A stretch of DNA of 44,027 nt, from the NCBI GenBank assembly GCA_009774395.1, contig VSNQ01000009.1, forward strand, positions 21,170-65,196, written 5' to 3'. Position 1 is the first letter of the stretch, and each line of letters opens with the position of its first letter. Positions 1 through 7,705 of this stretch are shown piece after piece. The stretch is from Lachnospiraceae bacterium. Its GTDB lineage: Bacteria; Bacillota; Clostridia; Lachnospirales; Lachnospiraceae. Both the position numbers and the translations under genes were made by a program. The notes under the pieces are model-generated. The model worked only from the letters and a program-made list of their open reading frames with translations, had not been told where the DNA came from and made no database searches.

Positions 1-150
1 CTGCTCTATAAATACCCATATTCATTATTAGGTATGCTGCTCTATAAATACCCGTATTCATGATTAGGTATGCTGCTCTATAAATACCCATATTCATTAT
101 TAGGTATGCTGCTCTATAAATACCCGTATTCATGATTAGGTATGCTGCTG
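1..150. repeat. Tandem array of 36-bp units (4 copies, cut by window edge)
   Basis: Four head-to-tail units of exactly 36 bp begin CTGCTCTATAAATACCC and end TTAGGTATG, followed by a partial CTGCTG. Units 1 and 3 are identical (CATATTCATTA core), and units 2 and 4 are identical (CGTATTCATGA core), so the array is a duplicated 72-bp dimer. There are no spacers, so it is not a CRISPR array. The period is a multiple of three and the minus strand stays open through all units, reading a 12-residue repeat (YLIMNTGIYRAA-like). No ribosome-binding site precedes it, and a stop lies upstream. The array runs off the left edge. Confidence 0.9.
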
Positions 151-430
151 TAAAACTAGATTTTCCTGAAAACGTTCATTTTATGGTATTTATTCGTTTA
201 TGGCATTCCTCAATTGAAAGCATTACCGTTATATTTTAATTACTATTTTAAATTTTTCCTAGATTACCACAAGATACAAAAAAAGTCAAGAATTTTTCAA
301 AAATAAATTTAGATTTATTTAATAATTCTAAATAATCCTTTATAAATTTGTATTTTTGCCCTTTATTCTATGTATAAATAAAGTGAATCATTTCTGCTCC
401 TATTTTATATATAACTTTTACAAATTGCTA
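151..430. other. AT-rich intergenic stretch
   Basis: Very AT-rich DNA with no long reading frame, no recognisable RNA gene and no clear promoter pair. I see nothing supportable in it beyond its composition. Confidence 0.5.
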
Positions 431-609
431 AGAAATTGTCCAAAAATAACTTATAAATTTGACGTCGTATAAATGTTCAGCTGCAAAGAAGATAATCGCA
501 GGTATAGGAGGCAAAGGCATAAAGAGCAATGCCTTATGTCAAGATTATCGGATGCCGCAGACGGATATTTATGCAAGTCAAATTGATGCATTATTTATTG
601 ACAGTTCCT
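431..609 (+). repeat. Snap-back element, AGGAACTGTC family (copy 1)
   Basis: The ends are AGAAATTGTC and GACAGTTCCT, imperfect inverted repeats. Inside are paired blocks shared with the copy at 4076: AAATAAC/GTTATTT, AATTTGA/TCAAATT, GATAATC/GATTATC and CTGC/GCAG. The whole element can fold back on itself. This copy is longer than the others because its central loop carries extra bases around GGAGGCAAAGGCATAAAG. No protein is encoded. It is probably a non-autonomous mobile (MITE-like) repeat; the transposition mechanism is inferred. Confidence 0.75.
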
Positions 610-884
610 AAATGCTTTAGATAAAATCTTGAACAATCTATTGCATCTTCGATCTTTTATTTTTGACTACAAAATTACTGCAATTACAAAAGCTACATCA
701 ACAATATACATTGCTTTGGAAATAACGCCGTCAGATTTATATAAAATTTCTTCTGTCCCATCCACAATATATTGTACTATTCTTTTGAAAAATACCCTTT
801 TGACGGGCTAATCATTATATCAAATAAATACATAAAGTTGCATTATATTTCTAATATTTTTCTATACTTTCTGCATTATCAATG

Positions 885-1622
885 CTATCTTTCACATAGC
901 TTCCGCAATCCGTTTTTATAAGTAGTCCCTATCTCTACCAGTTCTCCATTTTTCAGCTTTATCAGACTGTTTACCATATCAATATAATCAATATAATCCT
1001 TATTTACGACACACATTCGATGTACCTGCACAAATTTTTCTTGAGGGAGTTTCTCTAGTATCTGTTTAATGGTCATATAAGGTACTTTTAATTCCTCTTT
1101 GCGCATAACGACATTAACGCCTCTTGGAATTGCCTTAATACACAGAATATCCTTGCAAAACAATTTATAATTTACTCCTGAATTTTTCACCAAAATAAAT
1201 GGCTCTCTCGTTTCGCCTGACTGTGAAAGAAACAGCAGCTTCCCTATAAGCTTGGCGATATCGTCCTCCTGATAGGGTTTTATTAAATATTGGTAACAAT
1301 GCAGTTCGCGATATGCTTTCAGTTCCATATTGGCAATGGATGTAATCATAACGATTGGCGTAAAAACATACTGGCGCTGGCTTCTGATTTCGCCTGCAAA
1401 TGTAATTCCTGAAATATCATTATTATCAGCAGCATTTAAGTTAATATCAAGCAAAAAAGCCTGAAAGGGCTGCTGCGCATTTTGCAATGCGCATCTTGCC
1501 TCCTCCAGACTGCCAACTGGTACGGCGGACACTTGGCTTGATACTTTTTCCACCATTGCGGCTATCGCTCGCAGACTATCCTTACAGTCCTCCAGTATCA
1601 ATATCTTTACTATCTTTGTCAT
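885..1622 (-). CDS. LytTR-family response regulator
   Basis: A 245-residue two-domain DNA-binding response regulator. The receiver domain (about 3-128) has the acidic pair E11/D12, phospho-acceptor D59 in LLDIN, T94 and K115 in LIKPY. The C-terminal LytTR domain (about 140-245) contains the family pattern KFVQVHRMCVVNKDYI and binds DNA as an AgrA/LytR-type domain. Family members usually control autolysis, bacteriocins, competence or peptide quorum sensing. No histidine kinase or peptide gene is adjacent, so this is an orphan here. The ATG follows a purine-rich GGAGGCAGGGG tract. A snap-back repeat occupies the upstream region (1658-1797), so the promoter lies in or beyond it. The target genes cannot be told from the sequence. 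Confidence 0.9.
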   Translation of the reverse strand: MTKIVKILILEDCKDSLRAIAAMVEKVSSQVSAVPVGSLEEARCALQNAQQPFQAFLLDINLNAADNNDISGITFAGEIRSQRQYVFTPIVMITSIANMELKAYRELHCYQYLIKPYQEDDIAKLIGKLLFLSQSGETREPFILVKNSGVNYKLFCKDILCIKAIPRGVNVVMRKEELKVPYMTIKQILEKLPQEKFVQVHRMCVVNKDYIDYIDMVNSLIKLKNGELVEIGTTYKNGLRKLCER

Positions 1623-1657
1623 GCCTGTGCCCCTGCCTCCTAATCCTGTTTTTGTTT

Positions 1658-1797
1658 AGGAACTGTTACTACATAACAATGACTTACAAAAATGCTCATC
1701 TGTAGCATCAGAAAATCTTGACATAGAACGTTATTTTCTTTTTTTATAATGAAACATTTATATGGCGTCCTTGTCACAAATCATTCTAACAGTTCCT
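1658..1797 (-). repeat. Snap-back element, AGGAACTGTC family (copy 2, inverted)
   Basis: It is bounded by perfect 11-bp inverted repeats, AGGAACTGTTA and TAACAGTTCCT. On the minus strand it carries the family core GTCAAGATT.TCTGATGC..CAGATG, matching the copy at 4076. It lies directly upstream of the LytTR gene and therefore in its promoter region. Confidence 0.7.
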
Positions 1798-1853
1798 TCC
1801 AATGCGTCCTTGCATAATAACTTTGTAAAAGAGCAATTTCGTTCTCTTACATT

Positions 1854-2780
1854 TTATTTTAAAATTTCTCCAACAGATTTTGCAAGACCTGCAACGCCTT
1901 GAATTTCTGAAGGAACAATAATCTTTGTAGCTGTACCGTTTGCTGCTTTTTCAAATGCTTCCAATTTCTTAATTGTAAGAACGGCTTCATCTGCGCCTGC
2001 TTCTTTTAGATAACGGATACCTTCGGCATTTGCCATCTGTACTACACGAATTGCTTCTGCCTGACCTTCTGCTTCGCGGATTTTGCGTTCCTTCTCGGCT
2101 TCAGCACGCAGGATTGCTGCCTGTTTTTCTGCCTCGGCTTCCAGAATTGCAGATGCTTTCTGACCTTCTGCAACAAGGATTGTGGATTTCTTCTCACCTT
2201 CTGCCTTTAAGATTGCCTCGCGCCGTTCGCGCTCTGCTTTCATCTGTTTCTCCATTGCATTCCGAATTGCTTCCGGCGGAATAATATTTTTTAATTCCAC
2301 ACGGTTTACTTTGATTCCCCAAGGATCTGTTGCCACATCCAGCGACGTGCGCATATTGGTATTAATAATTTCCCTTGACGTCAACGTCTGATCAAGTTCC
2401 ATCTCTCCGATAATATTTCGGAGCGTAGTCGCTGTCAATTTTTCAATCGCCATAATTGGATTGTCAACGCCGTAAGCATACATTTTAGGATCTGTTATCT
2501 GAAAAAATACAACGGTGTCTATCTGCATTGTTACATTATCCTTTGTAATTACTGGCTGTGGCGGGAAATCTACCACCTGCTCCTTTAAATTGACTTTTTT
2601 CGCAATTCGGTCTAAAAAAGGTGCCTTAAAATGAAGACCACCGCCGCCAATCCATGTAGTGTGGTATCCACCAAGCCGTTCAATAACACACGCTGACGCC
2701 TGCGGTACAATCCGTACACAGCTTGCAATAATCACAACAAGAACAAATACTACTGCCAAAAAGAATCCGAATGTAGACAT
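1854..2780 (-). CDS. SPFH/band-7 (stomatin-like, QmcA-type) membrane protein
   Basis: A 308-residue protein with an N-terminal membrane segment (about 5-24), then an SPFH/band-7 domain (about 25-190; IVPQASACVIERLGGY, VVFFQITDP), then a long charged coiled coil (about 190-265) made of repeated AEGEK/AEAEK blocks. Stomatin/prohibitin-like proteins form oligomers that scaffold functional membrane microdomains. It is downstream of and 30 bp from an NfeD-family gene on the same strand, the classic SPFH-NfeD pair. The ATG follows a GGGGGT ribosome-binding site. Length and order are normal for the family. No protease domain is present on the NfeD partner, so the pair is the short, non-peptidase type. 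Confidence 0.95.
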   Translation of the reverse strand: MSTFGFFLAVVFVLVVIIASCVRIVPQASACVIERLGGYHTTWIGGGGLHFKAPFLDRIAKKVNLKEQVVDFPPQPVITKDNVTMQIDTVVFFQITDPKMYAYGVDNPIMAIEKLTATTLRNIIGEMELDQTLTSREIINTNMRTSLDVATDPWGIKVNRVELKNIIPPEAIRNAMEKQMKAERERREAILKAEGEKKSTILVAEGQKASAILEAEAEKQAAILRAEAEKERKIREAEGQAEAIRVVQMANAEGIRYLKEAGADEAVLTIKKLEAFEKAANGTATKIIVPSEIQGVAGLAKSVGEILK

Positions 2781-2810
2781 ATTTTTACCCCCTTTTGTCT
2801 GTCAATTCCG

Positions 2811-3260
2811 TTATTTTTCATTATCCATTTCATAATATTTTTCTACAATCAATTTTACGCCTTTAATATCCACGACTTTCGCAAGGCTTCCTGCTGGAAT
2901 TGCCGTATCATTATTTGCGGCGCGGACTGTCCATTCCTGCCCGTTTACAACGGCGCTTCCTGACTCACCTAGATTGTTAACATCCCTTGTAATGCGTACC
3001 ACTTTGCCAATAATCCCCTCATAATTCGTCTTTGTGCGAGATGAATTTATGTATTTAATGGCAAAAGGTCTTGTGAAAACCAACATTCCAAATGAAACTG
3101 CCAAAAACACCGCAACTTGCAAAAGCCACCCTCCACCCAGCGAAGATACAAAAATTGCCACCAGTGCACCAATCGCAAACCATATCGTGGTAAGTCCTAC
3201 CGTTACAATTTCGATTACAATTAATATAATCATTGCCGCCAGCCAAATCATTGCATTCAT
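2811..3260 (-). CDS. NfeD-family membrane protein (short form)
   Basis: A 149-residue protein with hydrophobic helices at about 4-25, 27-43 and 46-62, followed by a C-terminal OB-fold-like domain (about 85-149; GIIGKVVRITRDVNNLGESG and a VVDIKGVKLIVE strand). NfeD proteins pair with SPFH proteins and are thought to assist microdomain assembly. It is the first gene of the pair, has a strong AAGGAAAGGAGG site before its ATG, and a plausible promoter 33-61 bp upstream. The ClpP-like protease domain of long NfeD proteins is absent. Confidence 0.92.
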   Translation of the reverse strand: MNAMIWLAAMIILIVIEIVTVGLTTIWFAIGALVAIFVSSLGGGWLLQVAVFLAVSFGMLVFTRPFAIKYINSSRTKTNYEGIIGKVVRITRDVNNLGESGSAVVNGQEWTVRAANNDTAIPAGSLAKVVDIKGVKLIVEKYYEMDNEK

Positions 3261-3292
3261 TATTTTAGTCCTCCTTTCCTTTTGTTATAACC

Positions 3293-3321
3293 ATATTACT
3301 GCATATTTTGCATTTCGACAA
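3293..3321 (-). promoter_or_regulatory. Predicted sigma-A promoter of nfeD-SPFH
   Basis: Reading the minus strand: TTGTCG, 17-bp spacer, TAATAT, ending 33 bp before the nfeD start codon. Both hexamers are close to consensus and the spacing is ideal. Confidence 0.55.
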
Positions 3322-3426
3322 TGCTTTTTGCGTGAATGATGTTATTTTCGTATTGAATGGTTACAATTTACACCGCCAGTTTTTATCAGTTTATAAGTTA
3401 TTGAGATGCGAAAAGAAACACTGAAT

Positions 3427-3455
3427 GCATATTTCCTCTGCCTCAGGCAGTACAC
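3427..3455. repeat. GCATATTTCCTCTG-family repeat fragment
   Basis: It contains GCATATTTCCTCTG followed by a small GCCTCAGGC hairpin. The same 14-mer, or a near copy, recurs at 5228, 33291, 40568 and 43926, always in gene flanks. Here it lies just beyond the terminator of the glycyl-radical gene. Confidence 0.55.
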
Positions 3456-3483
3456 AAAAAGTGCCGCCCCTCAGGACGGCACT
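3456..3483 (-). terminator. Rho-independent terminator of the glycyl-radical gene
   Basis: On the minus strand a GC-rich stem AGTGCCG/CGGCACT with a 10-nt loop is followed immediately by TTTTT. It starts 28 bp after the stop codon of the glycyl-radical protein. Confidence 0.85.
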
Positions 3484-3510
3484 GTAGTTTTCTTTTATAA
3501 AATCTCTTGT

Positions 3511-3756
3511 TTAAACGCCTTCATGGAAGGTTCTTGAGATAACATCTGCCTGCTGCTCCGGTGTCAATTTAATAAAGTTTACTGCATAACCGGATACGCG
3601 GATTGTAAGCTGTGGATATTTCTCCGGATGCTTCTGTGCATCTAACAAGGTATCTCTGTTTAAAACATTAACATTTAAGTGATGTCCACCCTTTTCTGTG
3701 TACCCATCTAAAAGATTTACTAAGTTATCTACCTGCTGTGCGCTGTTTGCTGCCAT
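3511..3756 (-). CDS. grcA: Autonomous glycyl-radical cofactor protein (GrcA/YfiD-like)
   Basis: An 81-residue protein equivalent to just the C-terminal end of pyruvate formate-lyase. It has GGHHLNVNVLNRDTLLDA (23-40), PEKYPQLTIRVSGYAV (44-59) and a normal C-terminus. Gly56 within RVSGYAV is the predicted radical-bearing residue. In E. coli the related GrcA (127 residues, larger N-terminus) replaces the oxygen-cleaved end of PflB. Here almost nothing beyond the radical domain is kept. No pfl or activase gene is in the window, so the partner must be elsewhere. ATG follows AAGGAGG; it has its own terminator and a candidate promoter with a 16-bp palindrome. The repair role is inferred from homology. 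Confidence 0.92.
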   Translation of the reverse strand: MAANSAQQVDNLVNLLDGYTEKGGHHLNVNVLNRDTLLDAQKHPEKYPQLTIRVSGYAVNFIKLTPEQQADVISRTFHEGV

Positions 3757-3874
3757 AATTCAAATCCTCCTTAAAAATACAATCATTATTATTGAAACTC
3801 TGCTGTAAAAGCGCCCTGCTCGGAATCGCTTTCCCTTGCATTTGTATTATTTATTCTGTTATTTCGTTGCTGTG

Positions 3875-3922
3875 ATTATAGTATATTCGGATTTGAAGAA
3901 AAATTCTGTAACAATTGTTACA
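3875..3922 (-). promoter_or_regulatory. Predicted promoter and palindromic regulator site of the glycyl-radical gene
   Basis: On the minus strand TATAAT (3875-3880) lies about 120 bp before the start codon and has only a poor -35 (TTTTTC). Just upstream is the perfect 16-bp palindrome TGTAACAATTGTTACA (3907-3922), centred near -46. A weak -35 with an upstream palindrome suggests an activator site, for example a CRP/FNR-type regulator. Rex-type redox control is another possibility, because the half-site resembles TTGTNA. The regulator's identity is inference. Confidence 0.5.
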
Positions 3923-4075
3923 AATCAAAAAATATTTTTTATAAATCATTTCTATCTGTTCTATCATAATATCAGCCACTAATTAATCAAGCAGATATCC
4001 TGCCGATAGAAACATTCCAGATAGCTTGGATTCTGATAATAAACATCTGTATAAAACTATGAGATTTTATCACTA

Positions 4076-4231
4076 AGGAATTGTCAAAAAATAACTTGTT
4101 AATTTGATGCCGTATCAAGGTTCATCTGCAAAGAAGATAATCGCAGGCGTAGCGAGCTACGTCAAGATTATCTGATGCCGCAGATGGACATTTAGCTAGT
4201 CAAATTGATGCGTTATTTATTGACCGTTCCT
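4076..4231 (+). repeat. Snap-back element, AGGAACTGTC family (copy 3)
   Basis: It has ends AGGAATTGTC and GACCGTTCCT and nested inverted pairs: AAATAAC/GTTATTT, AATTTGA/TCAAATT, CATCTGC/GCAGATG, GATAATC/GATTATC, and a centre GGCGTAGC/GCTACGTC. The full 156 bp can form one long interrupted hairpin. It lies between the convergent-looking ends of the GNAT gene and the upstream region of the glycyl-radical gene. There is no coding capacity. This copy is the clearest reference for the family. Confidence 0.8.
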
Positions 4232-4248
4232 TATATTTGAATACTTTT

Positions 4249-5019
4249 TTAAACTCCATTCATTTCATCCACTGTCTTCTGCGGTTTTGCAGTGAGCTCT
4301 ACCCACGCGGGCCGAAAGCCGCACTTTATTGCGTTTCTAACAGATTTTATATTAGACCACGCAGCGCAGTAGAACGGCACTCTATCTCTTTTTATAATTT
4401 CCATTGCCAAAGTACTTGTCAAAGCTGACGCAATGCCCTGCCTGCGGTACTGCGGCAGCACGTCAATCCCAATCTGCCACATAGAATCACAGTCTGCCGA
4501 GCACGCTGCCAAACCGATTAACTGTCCTTTATCATACGCACCTACGCCTAAAACATCCAATTCTTTTCTTTTTTTGCATAAGGCATTGCTCCAGCTATCG
4601 GTATACAAATCGCCAAAGTCACGATGTTCTAAAACTTTTGTTGGATAAGGACATTTCTTTTTTTCCAATAAATCAATATCAGGCAGAAAGTATTCCGCCA
4701 TAAAACAAATCCTTGCTTGATATTTTTGCAGTTTTTCGTCTAATATATGCATATTGGGCGTTTCAAAACAATGCGCACAATCATACTTCCCAATATACTC
4801 TGCTACAATCTCTTGATATTCTTCCTGAACAGACGCCACAATATTCGTTCCATAAGATACCAGATTGCAGATAAATGGCAGTTCCAAATATTTCCTAGAC
4901 AAATCGTTTGCTTTGGAAATTACAATACAATTCTCTATTTCCAGAAAATCACTTGCATTACAATTCAAATCATTTGCCGACTGCTCCATTGCAATCTGCC
5001 ATATTTCCTTATTTGTCAT
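4249..5019 (-). CDS. GNAT-family N-acetyltransferase
   Basis: A 256-residue protein whose C-terminal part (about 150-256) is a GNAT domain. It has the acetyl-CoA loop QYRRQGIASAL, the preceding strand MWQIGIDVLP and the late motif AWSNIKSVRNAIKCGF. The N-terminal half is helical and cysteine-containing and not recognised. The substrate is unknown. An in-frame TTG exists 24 bp upstream, but the ATG chosen here has AAGGAAG at the right distance. A GGGGCTGTCGCA-family repeat starts 35 bp upstream (5054), so the promoter must lie within or beyond that repeat. No partner gene is apparent. Confidence 0.85.
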   Translation of the reverse strand: MTNKEIWQIAMEQSANDLNCNASDFLEIENCIVISKANDLSRKYLELPFICNLVSYGTNIVASVQEEYQEIVAEYIGKYDCAHCFETPNMHILDEKLQKYQARICFMAEYFLPDIDLLEKKKCPYPTKVLEHRDFGDLYTDSWSNALCKKRKELDVLGVGAYDKGQLIGLAACSADCDSMWQIGIDVLPQYRRQGIASALTSTLAMEIIKRDRVPFYCAAWSNIKSVRNAIKCGFRPAWVELTAKPQKTVDEMNGV

Positions 5020-5053
5020 TTTTTTTATCTTCCTTTTTACCAAACGAAAACAA

Positions 5054-5154
5054 GGAGCTGCGCCCTAAAAATTCTAAACCCAAGAAAACATATTTGTCAT
5101 CTAACACGCTTTCATATGATATCTTGTATACGCAATTCTTAGTGCAACAGCCCC
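5054..5154. repeat. GGGGCTGTCGCA-ended element (copy 1, diverged)
   Basis: The left end GGAGCTGCGCC and right end GTGCAACAGCCCC are diverged versions of the inverted ends of the copies at 5318 and 18670. The interior shares ATATCTTGTATA with the 5318 copy. It sits immediately upstream of the GNAT gene. Confidence 0.6.
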
Positions 5155-5190
5155 ATAATTTATATAATTATACAGTTAGCAGAGAAAATT

Positions 5191-5260
5191 TTTCCCTACT
5201 CGTACGCCGCCGATACCCCATATAAAGGCATATTTCCTCTGCTTCGGCACACGCATAAAA
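5191..5260. repeat. GCATATTTCCTCTG-family repeat
   Basis: It has CCCTACTCG followed by CGCCGCC..., GGCATATTTCCTCTG and a CGGCACACGCATAAAA tail. The order of blocks matches the copies at 33225 and 40511, but the first hairpin arm is missing here. Confidence 0.55.
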
Positions 5261-5317
5261 AAACATAAACAATATTGCAGGCGTATATTTTTCTGCCTTA
5301 CCTGCCTATTTTATATT

Positions 5318-5415
5318 GGGGCTGTCGCATTAAGTCAAATGTATACAAGATAGTCTAACACTATGTTGCGATTCATACTATATCTTGTATAATTAAAGCT
5401 TATTGCAACAGCCCC
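5318..5415. repeat. GGGGCTGTCGCA-ended element (copy 2)
   Basis: A 98-bp element with inverted ends GGGGCTGTCGCA and TGCAACAGCCCC (one mismatch). Internal inverted blocks are TACAAGATA/TATCTTGTA, so it folds into a long hairpin. It ends at 5415, and the next base starts a different repeat family (5416-5498), so two families abut without any gap. Confidence 0.8.
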
Positions 5416-5498
5416 AGTTGCGCCAGCCGCACGCCGCAAAGCGGCAATTTTCCTTTGTGCGGCTGTGTGCATATTTTTATACTTAGCGTCAGTCTTTT
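5416..5498. repeat. AGTTGCGCCAGCC element (copy 1)
   Basis: An 83-bp repeat starting AGTTGCGCCAGCCGCAC and ending TTAGCGTCAGTCTTTT. An inverted copy lies at 37756-37833. It contains the pairs CAGCCGCAC/GTGCGGCTG and GCAAAG/CTTTGTGC and can form a GC-rich hairpin. It begins 25 bp after the groEL stop codon, so it may also act as the groEL 3' hairpin. The T-run (ATATTTTTATA) lies on the opposite side for minus-strand termination. Confidence 0.7.
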
Positions 5499-5523
5499 CA
5501 GCGTTTAGTATGACAAAATCTAT

Positions 5524-7149
5524 TTACATCATACCGCCCATACCCGGGCCGCCTGCTGGCATTGCTGGTGTGTCCTCTTTAATATTCGCCACTACAGACT
5601 CTGTTGTCAGCAATGTGCTTGCTACGCTGCACGCATTCTGCAATGCGCTTCTTGTAACCTTAGCCGGATCAAGGATACCTGCCTCAACCATATTGACATA
5701 AGTTTCTTTGTAAGCATCGAAACCGAAACCAACTTCGGACTCTTTTACCTTGTTTACAATTACGCTGCCCTCAAGACCTGCATTGGAAACAATAATATAC
5801 AGAGGAGCTTCCAAAGCCTTTAATACAATCTTTGCACCCGTCTTCTCATCACCCTCAAGAGAATCCACAAGTTTTGCAACTTCCTTAGAAGCATGAACAT
5901 AAGCGGAACCACCACCAGAAATAATACCTTCTTCTACTGCTGCTCTTGTTGCATTCAAAGCGTCTTCCATACGAAGTTTTGCTTCCTTCATTTCTGTTTC
6001 TGTAGCTGCGCCAACACGGATAACTGCTACGCCGCCTGCAAGTTTTGCAAGTCTTTCCTGCAATTTCTCCTTATCGAAATCAGATGTTGTTTCCTCGATC
6101 TGTTTCTTAATCTGAGAAATTCTAGCGTCGATTGCTGCCTTATCACCCTCGCCGTCAACGATAATGGTGTTCTCTTTCTGTACCTTAACAGACTTCGCAC
6201 GACCGCACTGCTCCAATGTAGTTTCTTTCAAATCTAAACCGAGTTCCTCGCTGATAACCTGACCGCCTGTCAGAATCGCAATATCCTCAAGCATTGCCTT
6301 TCTTCTATCACCATAGCCCGGAGCTTTAACTGCTACTACATTGAACGTACCGCGCAGTTTATTTACAATTAATGTTGTCAGTGCTTCACCCTCAACATCC
6401 TCTGCAATAATCATCAGCTTTGCACCAGACTGCACTACTTGCTCTAATACAGGCAGAATCTCCTGAATATTGGAAATTTTCTTATCTGTAATCAAGATAT
6501 AGGGATCTTCCAAATTGGCTTCCATCTTATCCATATCGGTTGCCATATATGCGGAAATATATCCTCTGTCAAACTGCATACCTTCTACTAAATCCAACTC
6601 GGTCTGCATTGTCTTTGACTCCTCGATTGTGATAACGCCGTCGCCGGAAACCTTCTCCATAGCGTCCGCTACCATATTTCCAACTTCGTCATCCCCTGCA
6701 GAAATTGCTGCAACTCTTGCAATATGCTGCTTTCCGTTTACTTTCGAACTCATATTTGCAATAGCTTCTACTGCACAGTCCGTTGCTTTCTTCATACCTT
6801 TTCTCAGTACAATTGGATTTGCGCCTGCTGCAAGGTTCTTCATTCCCTCATTAATCATTGCCTGAGCAAGAACAGTTGCTGTTGTTGTACCATCGCCTGC
6901 TACATCGTTTGTCTTTGTTGCTACTTCTTTTACAAGCTGTGCACCCATATTTTCAAATGCGTCTTCCAACTCGATTTCCTTAGCGATTGTAACACCGTCA
7001 TTTGCAATTAACGGTGCGCCGAAAGACTTATCCAATACAACATTTCTTCCTTTCGGGCCTAATGTAACACTTACTGTATCTGCCAATTTGTTTACGCCGA
7101 TTTCTAATGCCTTGCGAGCCTCTGCCCCATATTTAATTTCCTTTGCCAT
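5524..7149 (-). CDS. groEL: Chaperonin GroEL (Hsp60)
   Basis: A 541-residue GroEL, full length, from MAKEIKYGAEARKAL to the usual flexible GGPGMGGMM tail. The equatorial ATP-binding blocks TLGPKGRNV (about 29-37) and DGTTTATVLAQ (about 86-96), the apical domain and the GGGSAYVHA stretch (about 413) are all present. The 14-mer encloses unfolded proteins under the GroES lid in the cytoplasm. It lies 51 bp downstream of groES and shares its promoter. Control is by the CIRCE operator ahead of groES. Confidence 0.99.
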   Translation of the reverse strand: MAKEIKYGAEARKALEIGVNKLADTVSVTLGPKGRNVVLDKSFGAPLIANDGVTIAKEIELEDAFENMGAQLVKEVATKTNDVAGDGTTTATVLAQAMINEGMKNLAAGANPIVLRKGMKKATDCAVEAIANMSSKVNGKQHIARVAAISAGDDEVGNMVADAMEKVSGDGVITIEESKTMQTELDLVEGMQFDRGYISAYMATDMDKMEANLEDPYILITDKKISNIQEILPVLEQVVQSGAKLMIIAEDVEGEALTTLIVNKLRGTFNVVAVKAPGYGDRRKAMLEDIAILTGGQVISEELGLDLKETTLEQCGRAKSVKVQKENTIIVDGEGDKAAIDARISQIKKQIEETTSDFDKEKLQERLAKLAGGVAVIRVGAATETEMKEAKLRMEDALNATRAAVEEGIISGGGSAYVHASKEVAKLVDSLEGDEKTGAKIVLKALEAPLYIIVSNAGLEGSVIVNKVKESEVGFGFDAYKETYVNMVEAGILDPAKVTRSALQNACSVASTLLTTESVVANIKEDTPAMPAGGPGMGGMM

Positions 7150-7200
7150 AGTTGACTAAACCTCCAAAATTATTATTCGCTGTAGCCTAAATTTTTATGA

Positions 7201-7485
7201 TTACTGGATAACTGCAAGAATATCATTCTGCTTAACAATAATGTACTCCTCCTCATCAATCTTTACTTCTGTTCCAGAATACTTGGAGAAAATAACATTA
7301 TCGCCGACTTTCACTTCCATCTTTACTTCCTTGCCGTCAACAACGCCGCCGGGTCCGACTGCAACAACCTCTGCCTGCTGCGGCTTCTCTTTATTCTGTC
7401 CTGGTAAAACAATCCCTGACTTCGTAGTTTCTTCCGCAACCAACTGCTTTAATACAACTCTGTCACCTAATGGTACTAATTTCAT
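7201..7485 (-). CDS. groES: Co-chaperonin GroES (Hsp10)
   Basis: A 94-residue GroES, normal length, beginning MKLVPLGDRVVLKQL. The mobile loop (about 17-33, TTKSGIVLPGQNKEKPQ) contacts GroEL, and the C-terminal strand YIIVKQNDILAVIQ closes the barrel. It is first in the groES-groEL operon, with AGGAGG upstream of ATG. Transcription starts at the promoter at 7574-7602, with the CIRCE operator overlapping the start region. Confidence 0.99.
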   Translation of the reverse strand: MKLVPLGDRVVLKQLVAEETTKSGIVLPGQNKEKPQQAEVVAVGPGGVVDGKEVKMEVKVGDNVIFSKYSGTEVKIDEEEYIIVKQNDILAVIQ

Positions 7486-7538
7486 GTTTTATAGCCTCCT
7501 TCAATAATTTATAAAAAATATTTCTTTGCTGTTTTCAA

Positions 7539-7565
7539 TTAGCACTCTTATCTATTGAGTGCTAA
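7539..7565 (-). promoter_or_regulatory. CIRCE operator (HrcA binding site)
   Basis: A perfect match to the CIRCE consensus: TTAGCACTC, 9-bp spacer, GAGTGCTAA. It lies between the -10 box and groES, covering about +1 to +28. HrcA represses class I heat-shock operons through this site. The hrcA gene itself is not in the window. Confidence 0.98.
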
Positions 7566-7573
7566 CAGAACAT

Positions 7574-7602
7574 ATAATAGATTTTTCTTTAGCGTTGTGC
7601 AA
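7574..7602 (-). promoter_or_regulatory. Sigma-A promoter of groESL
   Basis: Minus strand: TTGCAC, 17-bp spacer, TATTAT, directly upstream of CIRCE. The location and spacing are as expected for an HrcA-repressed vegetative promoter. Confidence 0.8.
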
Positions 7603-7705
7603 GCAGGTTGAGAGCGATTTATTTTACATTTTCTTCCATTATCTCGTAAATACTCTTGTTTTCTTCCATTATCTAAATTTATGCTACTTAATAATTATTT
7701 TAGAA

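Noticed and set aside
1..150. Possible CRISPR array from regular 36-bp repeats
   Set aside because: Units are directly head to tail with no spacers, and no cas genes are in the window.
667..807. Minus-strand open stretch reading like a protein tail (YIVDGTEEILYKSDGVISK, then a hydrophobic end)
   Set aside because: About 46 codons between stops with no start, ribosome-binding site or recognised family. It could be a remnant but cannot be supported. The overlapping plus-strand frame at 629-811 starts with TTG and has no support either.
7628..7677. Direct repeat TTTTCTTCCATTATCT twice upstream of groES
   Set aside because: Only two short copies in AT-rich DNA. It may be chance or slippage, and no function is suggested.
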